Source of the DNA: Platerodrilus igneus
Taxonomy: Eukaryota; Arthropoda; Insecta; Coleoptera; Lycidae
Length of the DNA stretch: 64,000 nucleotides
Assembly: GCA_036346225.1 (NCBI GenBank)
Contig: JARFIW010000900.1
Coordinates: forward strand, 1,674,001-1,738,000
Direction of reading: 5' to 3'
In this document: positions 22,863 through 33,547 of the stretch, piece after piece
Position numbering within the stretch: position 1 is the stretch's first letter
Layout: each line of letters opens with the position of its first letter
Translations under genes and position numbers: made by a program
The notes under the pieces: model-generated
Database searches by the model: none
What the model was told of the DNA's origin: nothing
What the model saw: only the letters and a program-made list of their open reading frames with translations

Positions 22863-23214
22863 AAGAGAAAAAAGTAAGGTGAGCAATCAACGAGGACAAA
22901 GGTGGAACGGTGTCAACACTGGAAAAGTCGTCAAACAACGGATGTTTCTTACAAAAAAAAAACCAAAAGGGAAGAAAAAAAACGAGGAAGAAAACTAGCA
23001 GGAACAGCCAAAACAAGACACAACTGTCAAGTCCCAAATATGCCAGGGAGCGAAAGGAGAGCTGGAAGAAAGAAAATATTCTTCAAGCCATGGTAACAGG
23101 GAATTGTCTCAAGCGGACAATCTAGGAAAAGAATATCTAACAGACCGAAATCAACCAGGTTGTAGTTTACGAATAAAAAAAGATAGGCCTGAAAAGGATA
23201 CACTACATTTGATT
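22863..23214. other. Purine-rich plus strand, no gene recognised
   Basis: Overlapping short open frames on both strands arise from A/G-rich sequence. It may be part of the Gypsy remnant's 3' region, but no motif supports this. Confidence 0.4.
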
Positions 23215-23493
23215 TTTCCAATGCTCCACCCAAAGGTACTACATTGGCTATGAAGTGTTTATTTTTACATGAAAAATTTTGAATTTTTCCAAACTCTTGC
23301 TGTTCCAAAAAAGGTAGGGATCTTTAACATCCGTGACAACACTCACACACAGGACCTCCATTTTACCTCTAATTCGAACGAGTGTGTACTTATGTGAAAA
23401 ATTCTTACGTTTTTCAAGCGGACCGTGTCAGGGTTCAAACCCGGGAACTAGGCGTGGTAGTCACACTCATACCAACTATGCCACGGAGCCGCC
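23215..23493 (-). mobile_element. tRNA-derived SINE, second copy
   Basis: In reverse complement it has a tRNA-like head starting 'ggcggctccgtggcatag' with A-box-like 'tggcatagttggta' and B-box 'gggtttgaaccctg'. The central block 'gtaaaatggaggtcctgtgt' and 'gttaaagatccctacc', and the tail 'caatgtagtacctttgggt', match the SINE at 11882. It is more diverged than that copy. The flanks share an imperfect 'ggataca' word that may be a target duplication. It lies within or next to a Gypsy remnant of the same orientation. Confidence 0.85.
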
Positions 23494-23499
23494 TTTAAA

Positions 23500-24420
23500 T
23501 GGATACAACAGGAAGAGGTCGAGAACCATACTAAATCAGCAAGATGACCGACAAGAAAGAAAACCAGTAAAAAGAAAGGAAACTGGGATTGAGGAGTTTT
23601 GGAAAATACGGATACGTGATCTGAAAACAAAATACCAAAGTGAAACAAAGTCATCATGTGAAATTATGACGAGATAACGAATAATGGGGCTTACGACGCT
23701 TACATCGCCAAAAGGAACATAACGAGATATCAGATATTAGGACCATCAGTTTTGAGAACACCACAATGACCGGAAGTAGACGGATTGTGATGAAGGGAAA
23801 TCGAATAGTTGTGCTGCTTATTAGGTACAACAATTTCCCAATCGTCTTGAGAATCAGCAGCGATGGAAGTTTTATTTTGACGCAAAAGAATATTGTTTGC
23901 CACGGACCAAGATAGATAACGGCTAGGTTAGTTACACCTTTTGAAGCATACAATTGTTTTAAAGATCAGGAGCGGAAAGGCTGTCTTCGAGGGAGGTAAT
24001 CGCCGAAATAGAAACAGGTACAAGAACCGGTACAGAACGAGAAAAAGTGTCAGGCATGGCATGATATTTACCTTTACGGTGATAAATAGATAAATTGTAC
24101 TGCTGAAGGCAGAGCCCAACTAATTAATTGTACCGATGGCCTTTAAAGTTTATTCAGCCAAAGGAAGGAGTGGCAGTCTGTGATAACAGTAAAATGAGTA
24201 TCTTCGACATAAGGGTGGAATTTCTCAATAGTCCACAGAGCTGCTAGCTCTCTTTCTCGACAACAGAATAATTCCGCTTGAGTTTGAAAAGTGAATAACT
24301 AATATAACTGACGACGTTCTCAACTTCTGTGGAGTTCTAGCTCAGAATTGCAACTAAGCCAAAATGTTGTTTAAGACTATAGAACACAGACTGACAGTCG
24401 GGAGTCCGGAGGAACGGGTG
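23500..24420 (-). pseudogene. Gypsy-type pol remnant: RNase H and integrase zinc domain
   Basis: Minus-strand frames read SLKQHFGLVAILS and VSYISYSLFKLKRNYSVVEK (about 24270-24390), then IEKFHPYVEDTHFTVITD (RNase H region with the YSVxEKE and FTVxTDHxSLxWL signature) and VNIMPDTFSRS, which stands for the usual VPDALSR. Further on, LHHNPSTSGHCGVLKT fits the H2C2 zinc-binding domain (HDxPxxGHxGxxKT) in front of integrase. Stops and frameshifts are common. Upstream it is cut off by the foldback at 24422; downstream it meets the SINE. Confidence 0.65.
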
Positions 24421-24421
24421 G

Positions 24422-24670
24422 TTAAGAAATCATAAAGGAGGTATCTATAAGTACAAGTATAGAGAGTCAAGTCCGAATCGGATTTTAATTCGACTACTTT
24501 ACCGGAAACAATAGTGAGTTAATCCTCTAGTGGCATTTCCTTTACTACTTCTTATCTTACACCCGATGACGAAATCACTATTGTTTCCAGAAAAGTAGTT
24601 GAATTACAATCCGATTCGAACTTTGCCCTCTATACATGTACTTATAAATACTTCATTTATGATTTCTTAA
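24422..24670. mobile_element. Small foldback (hairpin) element
   Basis: Arms of about 96 bp, 24422-24517 and 24575-24670, are inverted copies of each other with a number of mismatches. Landmarks are 'taagaaatcataaa', 'gtataga', 'cgaatcggat', 'aattc(g/a)actact' and 'ggaaacaatag'. The loop is 57 bases. No flanking duplication was identified with certainty. It looks like a MITE-like hairpin. Confidence 0.75.
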
Positions 24671-24787
24671 ATCAGGTTAATGTTGAAGCCATATGGTGTA
24701 TTAACTACTTTCGTACCATACTATTATTAAATATTTTTCTTTTGATAAACCCTTATATTTCTCTATCTTGTTTTTTGTACGTAGACC

Positions 24788-24951
24788 TGAAATATACAAA
24801 CAAAGGGGGATATTTAAAAATGAAAAAATGAACGTAACAAATTCGGAACAGTGGTAATGTAATATCTATTTATTGAAGAATAATACTGAAATATACAAAT
24901 AGAGGAACATACTTAGAAAATAAGAAAATAAACTTAACAAATTAACAATAG
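24788..24951 (+). repeat. 95-bp repeat flanking a Gypsy remnant, copies 2 and 3
   Basis: Copy 2 occupies 24788-24885 and a shortened copy 3 follows directly (24886-24951), starting again with 'ctgaaatatacaaatagagg'. Confidence 0.6.
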
Positions 24952-25689
24952 ACACTTCTTTCAAAAATTATATACCAGTTTCTCTACACACAATAAAAGA
25001 GTTTTAAAATCCTTATTAGTACAATAGTACCGTTGATACTGTTGATACATTTGTTGTACAGAATCTATTGTTTTGCTTTTAGGAATTTGAGTTCATCACT
25101 TTCGATAACTATAATTAGGTCAAACTATTTTGACATGCTTTGTTTGTACGAATGCTATCTTATAATAACTGAATTATTTAATTTTTCTCTTTACATGCTT
25201 AGACTAATTCTAAATATTGGTGACGTCAACATGTGTTCCTTGTGTTGTATACAGTGACCGGGTAGGAGGCAATTAGAAACCGTGTGCTTTGCGCGTTAAT
25301 CTGATAATAGCCGACTTGTTAAATACTTACCCAACAAAAATGTATCTATTTTGGTTTTTCAAATAGAACATCCTATATATTTTCTCACAAATTAATTTCT
25401 TGCACAAGGAGGATAATAAATGATATAGTTTTATGAGCGTAAAAAACTGATCTTCAGTTATTGATATCTATATAAAAATATTGCATTGAAATGTTATTAA
25501 TAATAGCAAATAGTAAAATAAGACAGAAATACAAACAAAAACTAAAAAATTTATTAAGCAAATAATTTAAAAGGAACCAATGAGATGTTCAAAGAGAAAC
25601 ATAAAACAAGTGATAATAAGTAATACTAAGTAGAACTGACAAAAAAATTATGACGAAAAATCAATACATAAGCGACAAAAATAATAAAT
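24952..25689. other. No gene recognised
   Basis: AT-rich. A 74-codon open frame at 25033-25257 has no family features. Confidence 0.45.
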
Positions 25690-26020
25690 AAATTTAAAAT
25701 AAATGTTTAAAATGTTGCCTACACCTAGCCAAACACTTTCGAATAAGGTCAAAAAATGAACGTTTAATTGGCGACAACATTCAAGTGTAAGCGATTCAAA
25801 TGCAACGCGTATTTTATATCTTCTCTTGTGGCAGGAGGATCTTTACTTCGCTAACGTAGCTCCAAAGAAAGATATCGAGAGGCGTAAAGTTTAGAGATTG
25901 AGCTTGCCAGTTTACAACACTATTTCGTCATATTCATACGTAACTCTGTATGTACGGAATGCCATTAAATTTATGATAATTTTAAAACATTATGAAGTTC
26001 CGTTAGTAAATTTTTTTTAA
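25690..26020 (-). pseudogene. Mariner-type transposase remnant, C-terminal part
   Basis: The minus strand reads WQAQSLNFTPLDIFLWSYV, corresponding to the WPARSPDLTPLDFFLWGYL block that carries the third catalytic Asp in this transposase type. It is followed by decayed sequence ending FDLIRKCLARC. Upstream pieces correspond to the preceding 40 residues but are frameshifted. This fragment is old. Confidence 0.55.
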
Positions 26021-26234
26021 AATAAACGTCAAGCTACCGAAATTTTGGTAATGGTACGAAGAGTATTGATATAAGTTAACCTGGGCAATTTCCCTTGAAC
26101 AAATTAAAATCTTGTTACCATGGCAACAAATGATAATTTATTAAAACCGCCACGATAAAATCATACTTCAAAAAATTAAAGCATTGCTGTGCAGTAAATT
26201 TTCAAAGAAAGCATATCGAATGCAAATGTGAAAT

Positions 26235-26590
26235 CGATAAATTAGAGTATCGAGCCATCATCAAATATTTGTATTTGAACGGGTTAAGTGGTAAGAAACT
26301 TTAGGAAGATGTCCAAAATTGGCGATCAATACCCATCTATTGAAACTAAAAAAATGTATTGCGTCATTTAAAAAAGGAAAACTTTTCGTTGAAAATGAGA
26401 AGCAACCAGGAAAATCGATTTCGATGTTCACCCCCTTCATGACATGATATTATAGACTGTCAAATAGGGATAGAACATATAGCTGATGCATTAATGATTT
26501 TATATGAACACGAGTTATGTAATCCCCCAATTGTTATATATATAAAAGAAACTAATAATTAAGAAGTTATTAGAAATGTTAGAAAATGCG
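26235..26590 (+). pseudogene. Mariner transposase remnant, N-terminal helix-turn-helix part
   Basis: Plus-strand frames read LEYRAIIKYLYLNGLSG, then ASFKKGKLFVENEKQPGKSIS, then IGIEHIADAL. This matches the first helices and the FKRGR.S.EDE.R.GRP linker of irritans/SETMAR-type mariner transposases. Stops and frameshifts are present. Orientation and family differ from the neighbouring C-terminal remnant, so these are two separate insertions. Confidence 0.6.
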
Positions 26591-26599
26591 CTAAGTGAT

Positions 26600-27120
26600 G
26601 TGCAACAATGTAATGAAGGACAATTCATTTCAGTTTATTAACGTTCATGGGAACGGAAACGCTACTTTGTAGCACAGAGATAAGTGACACTGCAGATGTC
26701 AGGTCACAGGCGGTCACAGACAGTCACGTACCGAGATTACCTGAAAAGGAAGCTCGCAACAAAGTAATTATGAATAGATTTAAGATAGCAACATTGTATT
26801 ATGAATAAGAGTCAAGTGTAAGCAGACATTAGGTCTGCAAGTTCCCATAGTCGTGTGAGGGGGTAGGGATGTTATAAAAGGCCCGGGAGCCCCACTCGAA
26901 GACAGTTAATCCATCGTTCGGCTTTAACATTGCAGTTCGTTAGATAACTCACTTTGTACAATTAATTAATATATTTTCGACTTAGAATAATTCATTTTCA
27001 AGATTGTCAAAATTCAATATTAATTTCTGTGTAAATAAATAAATGTGTTAAGAAGTTGGAGAAGTCTTTTTAAAAAGGACCGCTCGCAGCCACGAACCTT
27101 AACTCGCGTCCATCATATAG
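26600..27120 (+). mobile_element. Possible solo LTR or other promoter-bearing repeat
   Basis: A TATA box (tataaaag, 26873-26880) is followed by a GC-rich start region (gcccgggagcccc) and, about 150 bp further, polyadenylation-like 'aataaataaa' (around 27034). A GC-richer region in front holds repeated 'ggtcaca' words. This spacing of promoter and poly(A) signal is typical of LTRs. Neither borders nor target duplication could be fixed, so a solo LTR is only the best guess. Confidence 0.35.
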
Positions 27121-27416
27121 CTCACATCAATTTAGATATGAAAAAATCTTTATAAAATCTCTCTACACTCAAAAATCACTCATCAGGTATTTATAACAAA
27201 CCTTCTAAAACTAGAACCCACAGTAACTGTAAATAAATAAACACTTTTATGTAATTACATAAATTTATAAACGTATCCACAGTACGTTGTTGTTGTTGTT
27301 AGTTTATAAATTTAGATAGTAATTTTGTTCACCGAAAACGTTTTCCAATAAACTAAGTAACTTTTGATATATTTGGTTAGATTTTTCTATTTAAGAGTGT
27401 TTATATGTGCTTAAAA
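27121..27416. other. No gene recognised
   Basis: AT-rich spacer with a short (gtt)n run near 27288. Confidence 0.4.
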
Positions 27417-28486
27417 ATATATTTATATAGTAATCCTACATTGGTGCTTTTCACAATTAATGTAAAGGTAGTAGTTTTCGGCTTTGATATAATAAAATAT
27501 ATTGCAATTACCTAGAGGCGTAGTCAATATTTAAGTAATTTAACATTTGATTTTGAAAACCTTCGCATCAGCTAGCAGTTTTTAAATAGGTATATTACTT
27601 TCCTTTTCATAACGTTTATTTTTAGTTGGTTTTAGCTTTAGTGTACTCTATTATTCCTCGTATGATCTCGGGTTTTGACATTCTCTTGTTATTTCGTCTG
27701 CCTTTTCCTCGAAATGACCTATTTCGAGATTAGGTAGCGTCCAAGATACTTTCCGATCAGGACTAGTATTTCACATACGATAGCATTTTTGGAACTCTCT
27801 TCTAACACATCGCCCTTCCCACTGAGTTAATTGGCAATCATCCTTGTTAGTGCAGTCGCGGTTTTCGGTACTTTATCGAAATAGAATTTTTAGTGAGGTA
27901 CTTCACTAAGTTTTTCTGTAGATTACCGGCTAGATTTTCTGGGGCCAAAATTGTTCGTAATCCACAGAGAAACCCGAGGAAATACTTCACGATAAAATAC
28001 GAAAACCTCGACTGTAGTGACAAAGATGGTTGCCCACTAAATCAGTGGGAAAGGTGGTGTAAGTGTTTGAAGATGTTTTCAGAATTCTGTCGTATGTGAA
28101 ATGCCAAGTCTTGTTTGGGAAGTACCTTGAACGCTACCTAATCTCGAAATACAGCGATTTATTGGGAAAAGACTCAGAAACAATAACAAGAGAATGCCAA
28201 AACCCGAAATAAGAAAAGTGATTCTGATCAAAAATTCGCACGAAAAATAATTAGAGTACACTAAACACCAACGAAAAATAAATCTTGATAAGGACACTTA
28301 TATACCTATTTAAAAATAGCTAACTAAAAAGAAGATTTCCAAAATCAAATGTTAAATTACCTGAATAATAATCACGCTTCCAGATATTTGTAATATATTT
28401 CATTACATCAAAACTGACAACTATTACCTTTACATTAATTGTGAAAAACACGAATATAGGAATATTATACAATTATGTTGTCGCAC
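27417..28486. mobile_element. Long inverted repeat (foldback element), arms about 480 bp
   Basis: The left arm 27417 to about 27900 matches the reverse complement of about 27990-28486. Paired landmarks include 'cacaattaatgtaaaggta', 'aacatttgatttt', 'taggtata', 'agtgtactct', 'gggttttg.cattctcttgtta', 'cgagattaggtagcgt', 'cccactga' and 'gcagtcg.ggttttcg'. The short centre includes 'ggccaaaattgttcgtaatcc'. Small open frames here are shadows. It may be a foldback transposon; a transcript across it would form a long hairpin RNA. Confidence 0.75.
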
Positions 28487-28750
28487 ATACAGGGTGGCAT
28501 TAGATTGGTCATTAAATTGAGGAAGTGATAAAGATTGGTTGGCTAAATAAACACCCTATAAGGCATTTTGCTCTTAGACTTAAGTAAAAGTTTTAGGATT
28601 GCTGTTTTGTTACATGTTTTTAAGGAATAACTTATCTATGCTAGTGTTATTCTGAATCACATCACGCACATAAAATGATTTCACAAAGTGTTCAAAACGA
28701 CCACCGTATCTGCGAGTTCGTGGTTGGTATAATTCTGATTCATCGTATTT
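28487..28750 (-). pseudogene. 3' end of a mariner-type element
   Basis: The plus-strand end reads ta-cagggtggcattag at about 28489, a typical mariner terminus. On the minus strand the frame IRYGGRFEHFVKSF lies about 180 bp inside, matching the GGHFEH motif at the C-terminus of many insect mariner transposases. The element is truncated near the (AT)n tract. Confidence 0.5.
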
Positions 28751-28763
28751 TCAAACCACAATT

Positions 28764-28767
<4 letters not shown>

Positions 28768-28800
<33 letters not shown>
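28768..28800. repeat. (AT)n microsatellite, left flank of the LTR element
   Basis: Uninterrupted AT dinucleotides up to the first base of the LTR. The same kind of tract resumes directly after the right LTR at 36201. Confidence 0.95.
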
Positions 28801-28802
<2 letters not shown>

Positions 28803-30904
28803 CTCATATTTAGAAAATTAAATAATCACATCAAATAATTTTAATCACCGTGTAGAAGCTTTGGGAAAAGGTACGCGTTATTAAATGAAAGCGTGAAGCA
28901 TAAAAATTCATTCGTTTTATTAAAAATAAGAGATTTAAATTATTTATAAGACGCTTTATATAAAAGGAAGCAGTATTTGAAAACTTTACGTGTAATTTAA
29001 TTATTCCTAGGAAAGAAACAAAGAGAAATTACGTGCAAAATTTATATTAATTAACCCTATTTTAAGTAACCGGTATTAAACAAAAATGTACTGATAATAA
29101 TTGAATATTTAATTAGGATTCACTTAAAATTAAAGGGTATTATTTTAATTGGAGTTAATTGAACCGTTAGTAACAGACAATATCTATAAAAACTTGTAAA
29201 AACCCAATAAAATACCATAAAATAAAGCTCTGAGAATTAATAGTATGTTTGAACACCTGCGTATTTTTAAAAAAGCTCATTCTACGTAAATTTTTGCAGA
29301 TAATTAATAGTTACAGAGAATGTTGGAGAAACCGTCGCATAATAGTTACGAGAAATGCTAAAGGTGGATTATTTCACAGTCCACATGGACTGAAATAATC
29401 GATAATAAAGAATATCAATTTGCACTAATAAGAACAGGGTAGATAGAGACAGATAATATATGCAAGACCGAGACACATATAGTAAAAGGCGTGAGTAGAG
29501 CAACGTCATGGGGTTGCGATTGGTTGAAAGTAAAAGGCAAAATTTGAGAGGTAAAAATAACATTTCTGTATAAAATTCAATTAGTTATTTCCAGACGTTG
29601 CGTGCCGTGTCGAAATTTCTGAGATTTAACTGGTGCGAGTGCAAAATTCGTAAAATCGCATGCCGGGCTGCGGAATGGGAACAGAGCAGGCGAAATTCTT
29701 TAGAATTGTCCGTTTTGGGGACTCGACCGACAGACAGGCTAACCTCTATATATACCCAGGTGAATATGAACAAGCTCTCTTAGATCTTCGACTTGATTCA
29801 ACGCGTTAAACAGTGCTTTTAGTTTTCCGGTTTTGATTAAATAATTTAAACAGTTTGCTCGAATATTTTGTGATTTAAAACAGCTTGTTCTTTACGTGCT
29901 ACAATGAATGTACTTTAGTGCACTTAGAAAAGAAGATACAAGGTAATAAAGTTTAGTATCACTGTACCAATTTACAACAACAAATGAATACACAAAAGTA
30001 GGCAGTTTTGGCGTATATTGGTGAAAGAAGTATGAATTTCTTTGTTATTTTCGGGGTATTAATAATTAAATGGTGCATAAACGTGTCTGGATCCACAAAA
30101 CAAGGTTCAGATATACACAGATGAGTTCCGGAAAAGCCCTGAAACAACTTTAAATAAATGGTGATGGAGAAAATTTTAAAAGCGTTGAGAATCAGAAGCC
30201 GTAAACATAACCCAGTTGGAATGGTGTGATTAACAAAGGGACGATGTACATTGAAGCTACGAGTGCAGTAACCTTCAGGTAAATTATACTATTTTGTTCG
30301 AACTTTGATATTTTGGTGTGTGTTGAATAACTTTATAATTGATTTACTTAAAATGGACAGTAATGAAGTTGTACTAACAACAAATTTTTAATTTTAAGGT
30401 GAAATTTTCTTGTTTAAGTCGAAAGGAGTATTTAGTATTTATGTTCTTGATGAAAATTTGGGTATGTCTTTGAGCTCAATTAGACGAACCTGGTTAATTA
30501 ACGTAAAGGGGTGGAAGATGCTCCCTTTGTACTCAGACTCAGGTCTGCATATATTGTTATAGTAATTAGTAGGCATCCTACAACGACTTTAATTCTGGAT
30601 GCACATTAAAATGATAACAGATTTAATCTTGAAATTTTCTGATACTGAAATTTATGCTGAATTTTAATTTTGAAATTTTAATGTATTGTGAATATTGATG
30701 TAAATAGAGTTAACGTTGATGTTTGTGGTAGGAATGTGTTTGTTTTTTTTTATGAATGAGGATGAAGGTTTAACTAGAGGAGCAGCCGAGGCGATGAACA
30801 GAAGAAAGTCAACGGACCAGTTAAGTTAATAGCTTTTTGTAGTTTTCACAGCATTCTTGACGCCCAATTCGTGAGGCTCGATTCTAATACAGGGAAACAC
30901 AGCA
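28801..30904 (+). repeat. 5' LTR
   Basis: Starts 'tactcatatttag' and ends 'gaaacacagca'. A TATA box 'tatatata' lies at 29747-29754 and is the likely promoter. Its sequence returns in the 3' LTR with few changes. The right copy carries ten extra bases near its start (around 34098). Small open frames (for example 29598-29783) shift between the two copies by single-base indels and are not genes. Confidence 0.9.
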
Positions 30905-30909
30905 TTCTT

Positions 30910-30927
30910 TGGCGACCCAAAAGTGAG
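30910..30927 (+). promoter_or_regulatory. Primer-binding-site-like sequence
   Basis: 'tggcgacccaaaagtg' begins six bases after the LTR. TGGCGACC is the start of a tRNA-Arg-type primer site as used by some insect Gypsy elements. The match beyond eight bases is uncertain. Confidence 0.5.
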
Positions 30928-31049
30928 GCTCGAGTTCCAAATAAAATTTTTGTGATTTTATTCCAGGAAACTGGCGATCTGAGAGAGAGAGTTTCTGTGT
31001 GTGTATAAATTTAAGAGTATTTTAGAGTGTGTAAGAGTGATTAGAACGT

Positions 31050-31853
31050 ATGCAGAGAAAGGAGTGGTTAAGGAGTCAAGGAGTGGAAATTGGAAGTGAC
31101 GATAGTGCATTGTGTGGGAAAAATTCGAAAATGGAAGAAGCTGGAGGCAGTAGAGATCAGTCGAGGACGGAATCAGGGGATCAAGGAAATGAGTTAATGA
31201 TGAGAATGTTAGAGGAAATGCGATTAGCTAGAGAAGAATCGAATAGAGCGAGGGAGGAATCCAACAGAAAATTAGAACTGCTAAGCGATGAATCTAATAG
31301 AGCTAGGGAGGAGTCCAACCGAAAATTAGAGCAGATAAGCGGGAAAATTGAACAAAATACTAAAGAATTTACAGAATTTAAAGATAGTCTTACCGTGAAA
31401 CTGGGGGAAGTAGAAAATAGGGTTGAAAAAAATGAGCGTGATATTACAGGTCTTCGACAGGAAATAAGACATTTAAGGTCCGAAGTACGCATTTTTTGTG
31501 AAGAAGAGATTAATATAAAAATGACTGAAGTAACGGACTCATGTAGGGATCAGTTAGGCAGGGTAGAGCGCGAAGTTAGTAGTATCAAATATAACATGTC
31601 AAGTTTAACGGGGGATGGTCCCAGATTTTCTACAGGTGGAGTATCATTGGACCAACACATGAAGTTTTATGGCGATAACAGGGTAAATCCACAAATTTTT
31701 ATTAATAGTGTAAGAAATCTAGTGGGAAATTTATTTGACGAACAGACTAAACTGAATACGATAAAGGCTTTATTGAAAGACAACGCGGAAGCATGGTACA
31801 ATTTAGTAGGACAGGACATAGACACCTACACGGACTTTGAAGACAGGTTTTAA
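31050..31853 (+). CDS. Gag-like structural protein, open 267 codons then frameshift
   Basis: This is the N-terminal part of the element's Gag, which would form the RNA-packaging particle. Residues about 45-150 are a charged coiled coil built on a repeated AREESNRKLE unit (three to four times), followed by RVEKNERDITGLRQEIRHLR. From about residue 205 a capsid-like region starts (KFYGDNRVNPQIFINSVRNL, then AEAWYNLVGQDIDTYTDFEDRF), typical of Gypsy Gags. The frame stops at 31853. The protein clearly continues in other frames (YWSDHRQDQVRDDLITGKF, then basic Arg-rich sequence) to about 32280, so Gag is broken by frameshifts in this copy. Confidence 0.75.
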   Translation: MQRKEWLRSQGVEIGSDDSALCGKNSKMEEAGGSRDQSRTESGDQGNELMMRMLEEMRLAREESNRAREESNRKLELLSDESNRAREESNRKLEQISGKIEQNTKEFTEFKDSLTVKLGEVENRVEKNERDITGLRQEIRHLRSEVRIFCEEEINIKMTEVTDSCRDQLGRVEREVSSIKYNMSSLTGDGPRFSTGGVSLDQHMKFYGDNRVNPQIFINSVRNLVGNLFDEQTKLNTIKALLKDNAEAWYNLVGQDIDTYTDFEDRF

Positions 31854-32440
31854 AGCACTACTGGAGTGACCACAGACAAGACCAGGTACGAGACGACTTA
31901 ATCACAGGGAAATTTAAGGAGAATTTTCAGGAAGTAGGAGCAATATGCTATACGCAAGTATAGCATAGCAAAGCAACTGAACCCACCACTGACGGACCGA
32001 CAAATTATCAAGTATTTATCACGACACTTCGAGGTAGAAGTAAGACAACACGTAGCACTACAGAACATAATGGACAGAGAAATGTTTTAGAATACCTGCA
32101 GAGGTACGACGACGTAAGTAGTGGACGACCTCGGGATAATAGGGAAAGACAGATCAACACAGTTAGGTTTGACAATAGACGGGACAACTATGCTAGAAGG
32201 GGAATAGTTACGGATACCAGCGACAGAATTGGGAACAGAGACGACCATACGTTAGAAGTAATAGTTTAGGAAGGGACCTGCACAGAGACCGGAACCTACC
32301 AGAAGGAATAGTTCACCGGACATGAGGGGGACTGCTAATACAGACACGGAACGAGTGGAAACGCCTAGGACATACGCTGAGGTGACGGCTAGACCAGGAC
32401 CAAGTAGGGAAAACAGACCTGGACAGGATTTTTAGAACGC

Positions 32441-33547
32441 GACAGACCACTAGATTTCAGTGTAAATGTATATGAACATCCACGTGAATTTTTCAAAATT
32501 GAGGAGGAAGTAGAGCCAGAAACTGAGGAAAAATTATGTTTGCCAATTATTAATATAGGAATTTTTGAGAATAATGTAGAAGTATTACTTGATACAGGGG
32601 CAGAGGCGAGTTTAATATCGGAGGAATTCGTCAGCAAAATTAGGGATAAGGTTTGTGATAGAATTATGCCTATAAAGCGTAGCCATTTAGTAGCTCCAAA
32701 TAAAAAGAAGTTTGCTGTAGTAAATAGTGTTGTGGTGCTTAGGATAGAGATAGGAGGTTTAAGCTGTGAACAGGAGTTTGTAATTGTACCTGGACTGAAG
32801 TTTCAGAGCATTTTAGGTGTTGACTGTATGATGAAGTTAGGGGTTTTGATAGATATGGAAAGGAAGGTAATAAGGATTAATGATAGGGTAGTGCCATGGA
32901 AGGGCAGTTATGAAGTCACAGAGGATGACACAGGGTTGAGTATTAATGTAGTAGAGGTAGAGGATGATGAAGTTAAACAGATCAACTCAATAAGACGTCC
33001 AGAGGATAGGAGAGTAGAGGTTCAAGCTTTAGTACAAAAACATGCAGAATTAGTGGGAGTAGAAGCAACAGCAGCATATCGGGAGCAGGTGAAGGCAGAA
33101 TTAAATAAAGATGCACGAAAAATTAGTCAAGGGACCAAACCGCAATTCCATTGTCCACCATCCATGGACACACTTTTGACGAGATTAAGTGGCAAGTTTA
33201 ATTTTAATAAAGTAGATTTAAGGAATTCATTCTGGCGGATTCCATTACATAAGTATTCTAGAAGGTACATAGGATTTTCCATAGAGGGAAAAATCGATAA
33301 TTTTAAAGTAGTATCGTTTGGTTTGTCGGCAGAAAAGGAAATGATAATGAATAAGAAACAGACAAGTGTAGGGACTGAAGAAGAAGCAATATTTAAGAGT
33401 CAGGATAATAGGGATGATAAGTTTATTGTATGTGAGATAATAGGGATGTTAAGTATAGATATAGAAGGGGGAGAAATAGGGATGAAGAGTATTAGGTTGG
33501 TAAGAAGAAAGACTTGGAGGGTCAAGAAGAGAGTTAGATTTAAATAA
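32441..33547 (+). CDS. Gypsy protease fused to a truncated reverse transcriptase
   Basis: The frame is open from about 32441. The aspartic protease active site LLDTGAEASLIS is at 32587-32622, followed by VPGLKFQSILGVDCMMKLGV, the flap/ILG-D region. After a linker the RT begins: MDTLLTRLSGKF and VDLRNSFWRIPLH with the first catalytic Asp, RRYIGFSIEGK, FKVVSFGLS. There the homology ends abruptly. The last about 70 residues are Lys/Glu-rich and match nothing. The YxDD half of RT, RNase H and integrase are missing. The frame has stayed open despite the deletion, which fits a recent deletion or copying in trans. Confidence 0.8.
   Translation, partial: DRPLDFSVNVYEHPREFFKIEEEVEPETEEKLCLPIINIGIFENNVEVLLDTGAEASLISEEFVSKIRDKVCDRIMPIKRSHLVAPNKKKFAVVNSVVVLRIEIGGLSCEQEFVIVPGLKFQSILGVDCMMKLGVLIDMERKVIRINDRVVPWKGSYEVTEDDTGLSINVVEVEDDEVKQINSIRRPEDRRVEVQALVQKHAELVGVEATAAYREQVKAELNKDARKISQGTKPQFHCPPSMDTLLTRLSGKFNFNKVDLRNSFWRIPLHKYSRRYIGFSIEGKIDNFKVVSFGLSAEKEMIMNKKQTSVGTEEEAIFKSQDNRDDKFIVCEIIGMLSIDIEGGEIGMKSIRLVRRKTWRVKKRVRFK

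Noticed and set aside
29598..29783. Open frame inside the 5' LTR, also at 34889-35101
   Set aside because: Reading frame differs between the two LTR copies because of single-base indels, so it is not maintained.
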